From contig OENT01000081.1 in assembly GCA_900239685.1 (NCBI GenBank), forward strand, positions 62,001 to 126,000: 64,000 nucleotides of DNA. Direction: 5' to 3'. The stretch is from Rotaria macrura (taxonomy: Eukaryota; Rotifera; Eurotatoria; Philodinida; Philodinidae). Shown piece after piece: positions 46,583-59,471 of this stretch. The first letter of the stretch is position 1; the number at the start of each line of letters is the position of its first letter. The notes under the pieces were generated by a model that did no database searches, was not told the DNA's origin, and saw only the letters and a program-made list of their open reading frames with translations. The translations under genes and the position numbers were made by a program.

Positions 46583-47578
46583 ATGTACGTAAACGTAGAT
46601 AGATGAACAATATTTCTTTTGGTGTCGAATATGAATTTTTATGATATTTTTCTTATTTCGTAGGACAACAAATGGTAGTGGCGGTCCACCAGCTGCTGCC
46701 GGTGGCGGTGGTGGTTCAAAACGTCTTGCTCAACAACAAGCGCAAGTTGATGAAGTTGTTGACATAATGCGACAAAATGTTGATAAGGTGTTAGAACGTG
46801 ACAAAAACTTGTCACTTCTCGACGATCGAGCTGGTAAATAGTTTTTTGTTCAATAGGGAAAACAAAATCAATTAATATATTAATTTACTATTCTTTGTAA
46901 GATAAATTACAACATAATGCGGCTCAATTCGAACAACATGCAGGCAAATTAAAACGAAAATATTGGTGGAAAAATATGAAGGTAAGAAAAATGCTTATAA
47001 CTTTCGCTTATGATAGAACAAATTGGATGATTGATTGTAACGGGGATTAATAGATGATGATCATTATGGGAGTCGTGGGCATAATTTTTGCTATTGTGGT
47101 GATAGGTAAAAATTCTGTCGTTTTTATTTTTACTTTTTATTTTCGTATTTATTGTCCCTATTCAATATTCGTCAACTTGCATGTGGATCTTCTGCTTTAA
47201 CTATCTAGCACGATATGAAAATCATATTTATGAGAGAAGCAAATCTTTATTTTTGCTCCTTATTTAGCATGGATCGGATCAAAAGTTAAATCAGTGGCGC
47301 CTGTTCTTCCATCCGGTGGTGTAACAACAGCCATTCCATCGGGAAATAATGATGTAGCAAAACTATCCGGTGTTCCAATGGAAGGTGCAAGTGGGGATAA
47401 GCCATCAACGAGACGTCGTCTCCATAGCCGTAAGAAGACATCGCCTTCATTACTTACGACAACGAGCTCTGTAACAACAGCACAATCGAAAGATAATGAA
47501 ACAGATCAATCAACTGGAGATGATTCTGCAAAAGTCGCTATAAAGCGAGTTATTCGTGCACTCGTTAATAGGCAATGA
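46583..47578 (+). CDS. VAMP (synaptobrevin): Synaptobrevin / VAMP, gene 2 with long luminal tail
   Basis: Proposed exons: AT of the start codon at 46583-46584 (donor GTACGTAA), then 46664-46833, 46902-46981 (80 nt), 47054-47105 and 47268-47578 (TGA). The product is 204 residues. A Gly-rich N-terminus ([18 protein letters not shown]) precedes the R-SNARE motif [19 protein letters not shown], the juxtamembrane [12 protein letters not shown] and the transmembrane segment [20 protein letters not shown]. About 95 luminal residues follow, rich in Ser, Thr, Lys and Arg (for example [12 protein letters not shown]). Exon phases match gene 1, so the pair arose by tandem duplication. The first exon is inferred from the AT|G rule; it could instead splice from the gene 1 first exon. 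The luminal tail is much longer than that of VAMP2. Confidence 0.88.
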
Positions 47579-47878
47579 TTGCTCTTTTGACAAAGAAACA
47601 TTAAAAAGGAAAAGATCTCTATTCATCTAAGGTCTTGTTTTTCGTTTTCATTTTTTGTCATTCCATCAGTATTATTTTGACCCTCTCGTACTTATTTGCT
47701 TTTCTTGATATCTTTATTTTTGTTTCTCCTTCCATGTTGTTTGTTTGTTGTTTTTTTTTCTGTTGTTCGTGCAAGACATTCAATATTTACTTATTACGAA
47801 TCAGTATATTTTTAGTGAGTCAGCCTTTTAAATATTGTGTATTTATTTCGCGTATCTTTTTATTCTTAAATATAATAT

Positions 47879-47935
<57 letters not shown>

Positions 47936-47936
47936 T
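47879..47936. repeat. Microsatellite (ACAT)n and (AT)n
   Basis: About seven ACAT units (47879-47905) are followed by an AT run (about 47917-47936), between the convergent 3' ends of VAMP gene 2 and the phosphoesterase gene. Confidence 0.9.
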
Positions 47937-47970
47937 TAAATAAATCTGTAAAAAAAATATTAATAATGTT

Positions 47971-48786
47971 TTATTTCGTTCGCTTGACTTCCAAATCGAC
48001 ACAAATCGGTGGTTGAGATGGTTTATACGCTAAAGTACAAATGGATGCATTAACGAATAAAGTCGAATCTTCTTCGTCACGTCCATATCCTTCGTGTATA
48101 TGACCAAATACATGTAGTCGTGGTTTTATTTGTTTGACACGTGAAAGTAATTGTGCACAACCGGCATGTTCACCCATAAAAGTTAAATCAAGAATATTTG
48201 CAGGAGGACCATGAGTAATAAGTACATCGACGTCATTAGGTATTTTCGACCAAGCACTTCTGATTTCAGGGCTATTCGCAGGTAAATTAAATGCCCAATC
48301 ATAAAATGAAGGTTGATATGGACTAGAATAAAAAAATCATGCAAGTTATAAGTTTTCAATAAGTTGTTCTTTATTTTCAAGTGGCTTTTACCTTCCATAG
48401 AATTTTAATCCTGTTTCTGAATCAATAAATTCTTGTTCTTCTAAATAAATAATACCATAATCAGTTGCCAACGATGGATCGCGAATTAATTGTCCGATTT
48501 TTTCACAATTCTCTCTTTTTCTATGATGCCATCGTGACCATGATCTCTCATAAAATTCAGGTTCAAGTGTCAAATCATGATTCCCAGCAATAATTATTTT
48601 CAAACGATATTGTGTCAAAGATTTAAGCCATCCGACAAATTTTGTTACTTCACTCTCTGTGCCTGTCATAGTGAAGTCACCAGCATGAACAAGTATATCA
48701 CCATTTGGAAGCTCAAAATGATAACGTGAATGAGTATCACTAATGCAAACAATGCGTGTTGTATTTGACATTGTATTACTAGCCAT
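47971..48786 (-). CDS. MPPED2: MPPED1/2-type metallophosphoesterase
   Basis: Two exons, 48392-48786 and 47971-48322, join through a split Ser codon (AG|T) and give 248 residues (human MPPED2 about 294). Metal-site motifs of the calcineurin-like fold are intact: SDTHSRY (Asp17, His19), HAGDF (Asp37), AGNHD (Asn69, His70), ITHGPP (His169) and FGHIHEGYG (His206, His208). The family also shows YGSPYQPSFYDWAFNLP, as here. MPPED proteins are cytosolic cyclic-nucleotide phosphodiesterases, those of vertebrates being weak. From memory, mammalian MPPED2 has Gly in place of the first His of the GHIH motif; this protein keeps His. No signal peptide is seen. Assignment between MPPED1 and MPPED2 is not possible. 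Confidence 0.92.
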
Positions 48787-49725
48787 GTTTCATGTAAAAT
48801 CGAATGACTTATAGGCTTGCACAAGACATTGACACATAATAGATTTTTAGTTGCGAAAGAAAAAAAATATATGAAAGTAAGAAACGAGAAGAAAAAAAGA
48901 GAACCCGACAATTACACTGCAGATCCATCTATGAAGATGTCGACAGACGTATTCATATCTACGCATAACTTTCTATTAGTATTTGTCAATAAATGACAAT
49001 AATTGTCATTAGTTTTTGTTTTTTTGATTCTATAAAAATTACCATAAAGAATGATTCATAGACGAATTCTCTTATTTCTAATAATTCTGATACTATCTCA
49101 AGAGAAATATTTTGCTAATATATTTTTGTTTTTGAACTACATAAAAATGAAAAAAGAATTGACTCCTTTCTTTTCTTGACATGTTATCCAAGAATTGTTT
49201 TTTTCAGGAATTTCCTTTAATCAATGTCAAAATTTTCATTTCGTTCCCAAAACTAAATGCTAGCTTTAAAATATCAGTTGACGATAGACCTTTTGAATGA
49301 AACGGGTTATCAATTATATGATTATAATAATTATTTCTTTATTCTTTCATATCGTGACGCGCAAGTTCATTTTAGTATATTTATTTTCTTATAACATCAC
49401 GTTTGTCGATGAATAATAATATTTAATAATCGGGTTGGACTCTCTTGTGTGACGTGAAATGTTAACCAAAAGAAATTTGTCAGTACAGACCCGATGGGAC
49501 TAAAATTTGGAACTCAGATATCTCTTCTTCAGCTTCTTGATATTAATATAAAAGATAGAAATGAAACATTCGTTTTGAAATTCATTTTTAGTTTTACTTA
49601 TTGATTTTCACTCATTATTGTTCAGGTTCGAAAATATCCATTGTGGAGTTTATTATAATACGTATTTAAGTAGATTGCTAGCGAAGTAAGTTGTTGAATA
49701 TCCTTTCTTTTTTGATCCCGGTTAA
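48787..49725. other. Intergenic, nothing recognised
   Basis: AT-rich sequence upstream of the phosphoesterase gene and downstream of the candidate small peptide. It presumably includes the phosphoesterase promoter. No RNA gene, repeat or coding exon is visible. Confidence 0.5.
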
Positions 49726-49908
49726 TTAGTTTTTGCAACCGATACAAAGATTCTTGAGATTTCTCATGCGTTCGGACTTGGAAAACTTCTGAAATGTGCG
49801 TCGGCGGGAAGGTTCGTGTACTATGTTCATTGAAAAATAACTATGATTTCCAAAACATAATATCAAACAAATGAATAAAACAAAATTATAAGAAGTTGCA
49901 TCGTTCAT
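49726..49908 (-). CDS. Candidate small secreted peptide (60 aa)
   Basis: A single 60-residue frame opens with MNDATSYNFVLFICLILCFG, a plausible signal peptide with a hydrophobic core of about 11 residues. The mature part is basic (PSRRRTFQKFSKSERMRNLK) and ends NLCIGCKN with two close Cys. The DNA of the mature part is less AT-rich than the flanks, which argues for coding. A tribasic RRR could be a processing site, so a neuropeptide or small secreted factor is possible. I recognise no family. It could also be one exon of a larger gene, or chance. Confidence 0.35.
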   Translation of the reverse strand: MNDATSYNFVLFICLILCFGNHSYFSMNIVHEPSRRRTFQKFSKSERMRNLKNLCIGCKN

Positions 49909-51440
49909 AGGTACACTCCCAAGTTTTATTTGGTTGAAACCTCATATTAAAATTACTTTACTATCAAATTTTTAATATTAATTTGAACCAATTGACATGT
50001 AGTGTGTCAATTATCTATTATTAGAAATATTAAATACTTGTCAACAATTAACTAATTCATCATTTTACAAATTATCTAATTGACTACTTTCTTCATGAAT
50101 CTTTGATGGAGAGAGAGAGTGAGAGAAAGCAGGACGCTAGTGTTAACTACGATCTGTAATGGGAGAAACGGGTAGATGGGAAAATTCGACTTAAAACTTA
50201 CACTCACTCATGCCTTCGAAAAATATATTTAAGCTCCACAATACTCTATAACGACAGTTGTCTAATGAAATAAGACAGAATTTAACTTAGTTCTAAAATT
50301 AGATATTGTTTCAATGAAAAAATCTCACACATAAGCACTCATCGAGCAATATTTCTCATTAACTCATGTCGTGCTTGACAAACGAAGTTAATATAGATCC
50401 TTTCGTTACAATTAGTACTAAAAATTTTAGTCTACACAAAATCAACTTTCTTATCTTATTCCGTAAGAACATGATTCGATTGAACTTGAACGTAATGCTT
50501 CGTAGTCAAAAATGAAAGAATCTTTCTTTGTATTGCATTTTTGATACTTTAATCTATTACATTATGCGTATACTTCCGTTACATCTTTATTTGGCACGAA
50601 TCATATAATAGTATTTCCATTCACATCTTCATTTGTCGTCATTATTATTATATGCGTTCAAAAGTTACAATGTGTATATGTGGTCGTATTCAAATCTTGC
50701 ACTTTTGATACTCCCACAGCATGTAACAGTTATGTCATGACGTATTCAACTGTCACATTAATATTGCTATCAGAATTCTGATTTTGTTGTTTAGAAGTTG
50801 ATTATTTTTTCTTCTACTACCATCTCATAAATAGTCTTATAAGAATTATAATTGAAGTTCTAGAATTCCTAATGGCAAATGGGAGTATAATTTTTTTCTT
50901 TTTCATTTACTTTTGAAGTCGGTTTTTCCTTTTATTTGATGTCTAATATTTAATGATAATATTATGTAATATGCATAATTTCACAGTAAACTTCATGTTA
51001 TTTCGGTATTGAATTTTAGAATGTACGATTGCATTATTTTCTATTTGTTGTAATTTGAAAACATAATAATCATCATATTGATTCTATTATTGCGTAGTTT
51101 TACACTCATTGACATTTGCTGTGTTGTATTTAGAATGTATGAAAGTCAATATAACGAAACAGATGGACATAGTATAAATTTAAGTTGTTGTCTGACATAA
51201 GAAATTCTTAATAATTAACAATTACGTATGAACTGAAATTAATTACTGTAATTCAGAAGATGAAGGAAAGACAAAAAAAACTTCATGAAGTACGCAATAC
51301 ACAAATAAAGACAAAGAAAAACAGTTGAAGGAACACGTCGTCATATATATATATATATATATATAATTTGTCTAATAATGCATATTCTACTCGAATTATT
51401 CCATCGAATCCTATAAAACTCAGCCAAAACAAAATTAGAT
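49909..51440. other. Intergenic, nothing recognised apart from AT repeat
   Basis: Gene-poor AT-rich sequence with a GA-rich microsatellite at about 50110-50128 and an AT microsatellite at about 51343-51365. No coding exon or RNA gene is supported. Confidence 0.5.
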
Positions 51441-51633
51441 ATGAAAATACTGATTTTACTCTTGTTTTATTTCTTTTGTGTTCATAGAACTATTTAGAAT
51501 TAAGAAACTTTACTTCAATAAAAGTTGAATATTTTCTTGACTCCAATACACATACCACAGTTATTGATGGTAATTTCATTGCAGATGACTCAATATGTCT
51601 AGTTAGTTGTTTAAATCAACAATTCGAATTATA
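51441..51633 (+). pseudogene. Decayed secretory exon (signal peptide + Cys-rich start)
   Basis: ATG 51441 opens a signal-peptide-like run (MKILILLLFYFFCVH) that stops after RTI. In the next frame, starting at 51488 after a CATAG, an open segment reads NYLELRNFTSIKVEYFLDSN and later ADDSICLVSCLNQQFEL, ending in TAA at 51631. The Cys spacing and the CLVSCLN string recall the start of a PAN/apple-type secreted domain, but that is a weak impression. Either the signal peptide is separated from the body by a one-base frameshift, or the second part is an exon using CATAG as acceptor. Without a downstream continuation I read it as a relic. Confidence 0.3.
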
Positions 51634-54600
51634 ACATATTTAGTCATGTTTTCAATTTTAACATATGCCTTTATAGACCTCTATGTATGGATGAATTCGA
51701 GTATAAACATCAATCTCAATTATTGTCTCATTAGTATACTCTTCCATTCTGATAGTTTAGTAGCTTCTTCAAATGTTAGCTGCCGGTTTATCAAAAAATC
51801 AATGGTTTCATTATGTGCTTATCCTGTTTTTTTTTAAAATTAATTGATTTGTGTTAGCCTAGAATACTGATTTGATAAACTTCATTAAGAATTTTATTCT
51901 TAACTCGTTTAATATCTGCATCTCATAATCAGTTCATTCAAAAAATGAATAACTTTTATTTTTATTTCATAAAAACGAAATTGTATGCTTAATTGACTGG
52001 TTTCTGTATATATATTTAAAGATTCTGATGATATTTATATATATAGTTCGTTTTGGATTGGACTTTGTTTCTTTGTCACAGATAATTACAAGAACTGTTA
52101 AACAGAACTACAATATTACGTTCATACTACTGTTAATAATAGACATTGAACTCAATCGAACTTCAAAGAATTTATCGCCTGCCGAGAAACCCCATGACTC
52201 TTAATCATCATTTTCAAAAGGATAAAAATGAATCCTTTTTATTATGAAACTGTGGAATACATTACAGAAAACTCATGACATCCGAATGATCTCTTTTAAT
52301 ATAATTTGATGCTAGCGTGACTTCATATTGTTAGCGTGTTGTCATAGTTAAAAGAAAGTAACATTTGTTTTTTTTTGTGGCAGCCAACTTCCCAATGTCA
52401 ATCATAAATGATTGTAAAATGTTATCTATTTAAAAATACGCATAGCCTTAGCTCATAAAATGTACAGACCAAAACAAATTAGATAGTAGTTATTTGGTAT
52501 CGAAAAATATATCATGTTTTGAAAGTAGGTAATAGTGTTATAGAATAATAGTCCTGATGAATTAATCTTCCCTGAAAAAGTAGGATATCTTAGAAATGTT
52601 TTGATTACTCACTTGAAATCATTGATACTGTTTTATAGCTTCGGCATCATACGGTTTACTGTCATATTTTGAATGTTTAGCACTTGTTGTGAATCACGAT
52701 TCAGTAGAGATATTTAATCAAATAATGTAAAGAAGTTTTCTTCACATAGAAACCAATAGAAATCAGAATACTTTACTTCGAATTTTCATCTACCACAATG
52801 AAACATATGTTCGTCGTTTCTAATTTCCTGTCATATTCATTAGGAAGTTAGTTAAATATTTAAGCACTACTAATACAATAAACATCACTAAAATCTAAGA
52901 GGATATTTTGTTTTCAACGTTTTAGTTTGTTTTCATAAGTAATTGAATGTCGATTTTCGATAGGAAACTCTTCATAACACATGTTGGTAAATACTGTGAA
53001 GTAAGACTGGTCTAAGTCATTATGGACCATTATAATCAATGATGAAATACGTAAAAGTGACAAAATTTTCCAAAGATTAATCTGAATTGTTTTCTTATAC
53101 ACGTCTAATCCTTTTAATTTAATATATCGAAGTCTATTGTAGAGATAGATGATAAATGTTTATCAAATATCAGTAAGGACTATTCATGATATTTATTTTG
53201 ATGATCTTATTAATTATCAAAATAAAGTAAAATCTAGTATTTATTTTGGTCTCGTGTACGAATGATTTTACTACTAATCATAATCAATAACTTCAACTAA
53301 ACAAAGATGTTTTTGCTCAATGATCTGATTACATAAATGATATGGTTAAGTTTTGATACTTATCTTCATAAATAATGAATACTATGCTATCCATCGGAAA
53401 GCATCGCTGGTTGTCTACGGTGCGAATATATGAACAACTGAATTTTTATAAACTTTATCTTATGGGTCAGTGTGATTGAGAATAGACTTCATGACAGGAA
53501 AATAACTAAGAATGAATTTTATTTTTCGATATTTAATCCATATTTCACATGAGTTCAGTGACAATTGGTTTACTGTCAAGAACATGAAACATATCTGTTT
53601 GAATATTGTAGAAAAGCAACTATGACGTCCCTACAACTAAGTATGAATTACATTCATCTAGAACCATACTTGTTTTGAGACTGAAGCAATGACACAGTCG
53701 GGAAAAGCATGCGGAAGAGTTCTGATTAAAAGATTCTTAATAAAAATAACGGAATATGAGAAGTTCTTATGTGATTGTTTAGCAGAAAATCAATAATACT
53801 CCGAGAATCTTCTAGAGAAAAGATAAAAATTTGGCCAAAATCTAAGAATATTCAGTTCGATCGAAAATAATCTCTAACCGATAAGTTCAAACGATGTTTT
53901 TCAGTTTTATGAAAAGTGTTCGATTAAAAAAAGAAAACAACCGTTTTCTTTTCTTCTTACGATTACATATCGTGATAAAATAGAACATATACGCGCAAGT
54001 ATTATCAAAAGCTTTGTTTGCATATTATTTCAAGTCGAAATTCAACATTAGTCAATCATGATCATCATTGAAAAAGAGACAGAGAGATAAATCTCTGTAT
54101 TCTCTTGAAATTAAAACGTACTAAAATTCTCGAACACGTGAACAAATCGTTAAATAAATGAATTGTCTTAAACTTTCGTATTACTCACTATCGCCTTTCA
54201 GCTGATTATTTTCCAATTAAAATTTACTTCGATACTCAGAGAAGCTTCTTTATGAGGGATTACGTCTTGAAGATGGGTCTATATGTTCTTCGTAATCATT
54301 ATTCATCCGATAAACATCCAAATAATGTCGTGTGTATTGCACAAAATTCTTTCTTTTATATATATATATATATATCGTTTATTCTATCATTATCAATAGT
54401 AATACCCACCAAAAATACATCTCAATTTTCGATGCATGAAACTATTGATTAGATGATAATTACAGTAGTAATAAATTGATGCTGCTCACAATATGAAATA
54501 GTCAAAAAGACCTGTAAAATCACACATAATAGTATTAATCTAATACTGTTGCCTGCACAATCAATCGTAGGATTATTTTTATCCTGAACGAACACGCACA

Positions 54601-57600
54601 AGATTAATATCCATCATGAGTCATGTAGACAAATGAAAATTCTGCTACTGAAAGCTTACAAAATACATCTTGTAATACGACTAGTGTATGTTCAAATAAT
54701 GAATATGTTTATTTCAAACATAATTGAATTGTGTTCTAATAACAATGCAAGATGTCATGCAAAAATTTTTTCATTTCTTTTTGCGCTTGAAAAGCCTTCG
54801 ATGTTATATTCGACGTCATTCTTTGGACATGATTAGTCAATAATAATAAATTATTCGTTCTAAAATATCTTACAAAGTTCGATGGAATGACAAATGTGTT
54901 ATTTTTGGAAGAAAAAAACTATTTCCCAGAACGAAACTCAATACATACGTATTGATTCAGTTTGAATGGACCAATAGCATAGTCTAGATATTAGATTATT
55001 ATCCGAATTGGTGTTTTTTCGATGAATTTATTCGATTGACGAAATTGTTTATGTGAAAGAAATATTTTGATAAAGTATAAAGAATAAAATTAGTGTCTAG
55101 AAAAATTCATGAAAATGATGTTCTTGTTTGCTTTTCTTTTTAATATTCAGTGTCTATCTCTTTGAATGAATATGATTTGAGCAGCGAACATATAATTAGC
55201 TGATTATAGTATACTGCCATGTATTTTTTTCAACAGTAACAACATCGGAAGATCTTCAAAACTTGTAGATACTTAGAAACAAGGATTCTGTTGATCAATT
55301 ATATTCAGTAACGACTGGAATAAGAAAAATTAGAATCATCCATGGATTATTGACGAATTCCTACTTAGCTGTTGTTCTTCCGATGTATTAATTAGAACGC
55401 TCATTTCGCAAAATCTTCATAATCATGAGTGTCAGTAGTATAAAAGTTCTTATCATATAGCTGTTTAGAGGGATAAAAAAACTGCTCGACATCGAACTAT
55501 TCAAGATCGATAATAATAATTGAGCTTATTATTTTTTTTGTTAGTTTCATTAAGAATAGCACACTTCAACATACGATTCACTTGTGAATTAAAGAATTTT
55601 TTAGTTTTCCAACAATTTTCCTCTTTAGTCGAACTAATTCGTAACAATGTCAAATAAAATTTTACATCAAGTTTAAATCATATGTTTTGTATACTCTTCA
55701 ACAATGCATACTTCCTACGATAGATACTGTGTTTTGACGACATCATAAAATAAAACAAATATCTTCTAGGTTATGCAAGATTCTTTTTCGTGTCACCCCT
55801 TTGCTTTTTTTTCTTTGAATGGTAACTAATGGTTTCTATTTTTAGAGTGTTGTTCCTTGAACATTTTGTTCATCATCAAAATTCCAGACTTTAATTTATC
55901 GCCATAGAACATTCTAGTTCATGTGAAATTCTGATCATACTTATTAGGGTTATCCAGATCTATGATGTGATATTTCATTCATAGACATGCAGATTATATG
56001 TCATGTTGTACTACAACATGACAGTTGTTCCTGTGTTAGACAACATCAATGTTCCTATTGATTCTGATAATTATAATATAGGATAGAAATATTGTCATAG
56101 TTCAGAGTATCATTATTTCAAACATACACATTCGAAACTAATTAGTTTCGTAAACAATAAATAATTCAAGTCATCACCTTATCAACATAAGTTTTACTAA
56201 GGAAAAATATACATTTAGAAAAAATAGATATATTTTAGTATGTTGATGATTGTAGTGTATCACAAGTAAATAGGTTCGTTTTGATACTGTTTAGCAATAT
56301 ATTCAATAGTTCAATATATTTTGTACAATTATCAATAGTAATAATTTTGAATAGACCCTCATTCATATGTATGAACGACTCAGTTTCTTACACTAGTAAT
56401 TGAATTCATTTAGAATAGCGCATCAATGAGAATACGTATTCACTGTTGGTGTTCGATTACTGATCTGAAACAAATAGCCATTAAGATTAGTTTTCAACTA
56501 GAATGCTCCTGTATCACTTGTTTATAGTTGCAAATTAAAATATATACTTAGTATCCTATTCTCTCTATAATATATATAGCTTCGTTTTTTAACAAAATTT
56601 CATAATTGAACACAATTACTTATTACTCAGTTTTCATTGAAAATATAATAAATATAATCGATAATAACGATAGTAACGGTTATCGCATATGAAAATTATT
56701 TCCTGGACAATCTTGTTATAGTGTATTGATTAACACTCAGAAAAATTTTCACTTCGACTAGAACTTATCATTTCTATTAATATCTTTAACAAAGTTTTTC
56801 GAATCTATCTCGAACTATTTCTGTATGCCAAACTTTTCACACAATCTATACAAGTCATCGAAACGGATCCTGTCCTTAGAAACAATATAGAAAGATGATT
56901 GTAAATTGAAAAGATGAGTTTTTTTTTAATGAAAAAATAGTCTCGTATAGTAGATAAGATTTATTAAAGTATACTGCATTATTCTCTTTTGTTCCATGCT
57001 GATATTGTGTTTAGATATCATAAGTTAGATCTTCGTTTTTAAATGATATCAATAAAAAAATTATTTTCTCAAATTTATAACAATGATTGACAAATGTTTC
57101 AATTGACGATCATTAAATTAACATATAATCATCTGATAACAAAAATGCTACGCATGAATAAGTCACAACATGAATTTCTATTCATTTCTTTATAGTAAAG
57201 TGCTACAATTCGATAAATGTTGAACAACAAATGTCTCTCAAATATCTATCAACATTCACAGTTGATTCTCAGCAAAACATTTAGTTGTATTCTTTATGAA
57301 TCAACCTGTTTTGTTCTTATCTAGAATCGATACTTGACATATGCATTAGTCTTAACATGTTCAATTTTCAAAAGAACAAAGTATTCGAAACAGATTTTCC
57401 TGTATTCTCGTATCTTTTATGAATGAATACCAGTCAATCATTCGAAAATTTTCCGAATTCAGCAATAGCCATCATATGAGAAGTAATCTGATCGATGATT
57501 CGAACAAGATCACAATTTGTTCGAAAAGAAGGCATATCTAATTTAACTATGTATAGTATGTATCTGATTCGCCTATGACACTAAGGGAGTAGTTACTGAA

Positions 57601-59471
57601 GCGACTGTAGTAATTTTATTCTTTTAAAATCTGTGATATTAAAATGATGAGCGTTGAAACCAGAGCATCAGAATCATATATGGAAGACACAAATAAAATA
57701 TAGTGTAATTCATATTGCAAAATAAACTTGAATTCGATCTCACGCAGATGTTATATGTACATATATATGATGATGTGTTATGTTCTCTTGAATTGTTAGT
57801 CAAAAGGGAAGAAATTCAATCAAATCTTTCAATGAGATTATCATTTGTATCTATTGATAAGGATATCAATGTATTCGAAAATCATGAAAAAAATTATGAA
57901 ATCAAATGCTATCTACTTGCGAATATAAACGAATAATATTCTAGATTTACTTCACTGTTTGTTGTACACATTATTCATCTATTATTAGATGAACTGCAAT
58001 ATCCAACCTTATTTCTTTTCAATATCGATTCGATACGATAATTGAAATGTTCATAACTTATTTTTACGTGTTGATTTTCATTTTTTCACTCCTAATATTA
58101 TTTTTTTTTACGAAGCACTTAAGATGATGACAAAAAAGCAACATCTTGTATCAAACTATTTGATCTAAATTTGTATTTTCATATCAATGGAATGTATTTT
58201 ACTTTGATGAAAATATATTCGTTCGAACAAAATTCAATAGGAACATATTCCCTCATACATGAAGAAGGATTTTCATATCAAATAAAGTTACAAATGTAAT
58301 TTGATAATGGATTACTGATGATGTACAACTTGTCCTTTCACAAGAATTACGACTAGAGAGAGAGAGAGATAGCACAAAATTTAATTACAATAAAATATTT
58401 ATTTTATGCGTATTTTTCTTTCGACATTCGATTCATCTTCTGTATTTTGTCACTTTCAATTCTAAACATAAGGATTAATGACGCAGAAAATATTCCATTA
58501 GCAAAGATATCTTAATATATTCAAGCATTAGCGTTTTAAATCAACAGGGATAAGCTCAATGCACACTCGTTTAGCATAAAAATATTGAAAACGATCTTTC
58601 ATGATGAGAATAATGATTGTGAACTGAAATCCGATCAAATATGATAAAATCATGGACAATGAAAGATAATACATCAGTTTCCGTGATGGATAATTTGTAT
58701 TCTAGTGTTGATAAAAGAAAACCAAAATCTAGAAATTCAATAAATTCGATCCAAATTAAATAATGGATGAATATATATCAAAATCTTGAATTTATGATCA
58801 TGAAATCAGAATAGAACAAATCATGTAAAACGAAATGTTGAACGAATCATGGATACAATAAGGTTTATTAATAATTACACACTACGTATTTCAACATTGT
58901 TTAAGAACGAATTCTGAAAATCATCTTGTTTCTCTGTTTATATGGTACGAATACGAAACAAAATCAGAATTTATGCCATACATGTATGTTTTCCATACAT
59001 TGATCAACTATTTTATATACACATAAGAAAACCAAGCGCAAAGGAATTAACATTTGACCATATAATGTCTAATCCGTGTGACTATTTTGTTTCTTTATTT
59101 TATTCTAACATATGGTTCACCTTTTAGATAAAATGAAATGAGTTTGTTTGTTTCGAACCTCAATTATGTGAACGGCAAATCGTTCCTTTGAGTCCAAGTT
59201 ATATTTCAATTAGGTATATTCTTCTGCAATGTTCATATAAAATGTGCAATTCCTTACATGGACATGTCTCTTTTACAAACGAGAATTCCCAACAACATCG
59301 AGTATACGAAGTACTGCAAAGAAAACATATTTTCCATTTTTTTTGTGCATTTAACGCTTGCATATTGGAAATTAGTAACCCGTAAATATTACCTTCTAAC
59401 GCTTTCTCTCTGATAAGTTAGTCAAGACCGACAATTAGCAGTGTTTTGACTTTGATGAAAAATTTAATCTA
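51634..59471. other. Gene-poor region, nothing recognised
   Basis: Almost 8 kb of AT-rich DNA. The short open frames (for example 57715-57936) lack recognisable domains, splice structure or composition change. Small features are an AT microsatellite at 54358-54374, a GA tract at 58356-58369 and a short perfect palindrome at 55999-56023. Distal regulatory DNA or a very long intron of an off-window gene are both possible. Confidence 0.5.
55999..56023. repeat. 25-bp palindrome
   Basis: TGTCATGTTGTA and its exact reverse complement flank a single C, giving 12-bp arms. It could be a chance hairpin or a dimeric protein-binding site. Confidence 0.6.

Noticed and set aside
47635..47910. 91-residue hydrophobic plus-strand frame after VAMP gene 2
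   Set aside because: It lies in T-rich 3'-UTR sequence running into an ACAT/AT microsatellite; there is no splice or domain support.
47879..47936. ACAT/AT repeat as a telomere or centromere satellite
   Set aside because: It is short (under 60 bp) and sits between two ordinary gene ends; a simple microsatellite suffices.
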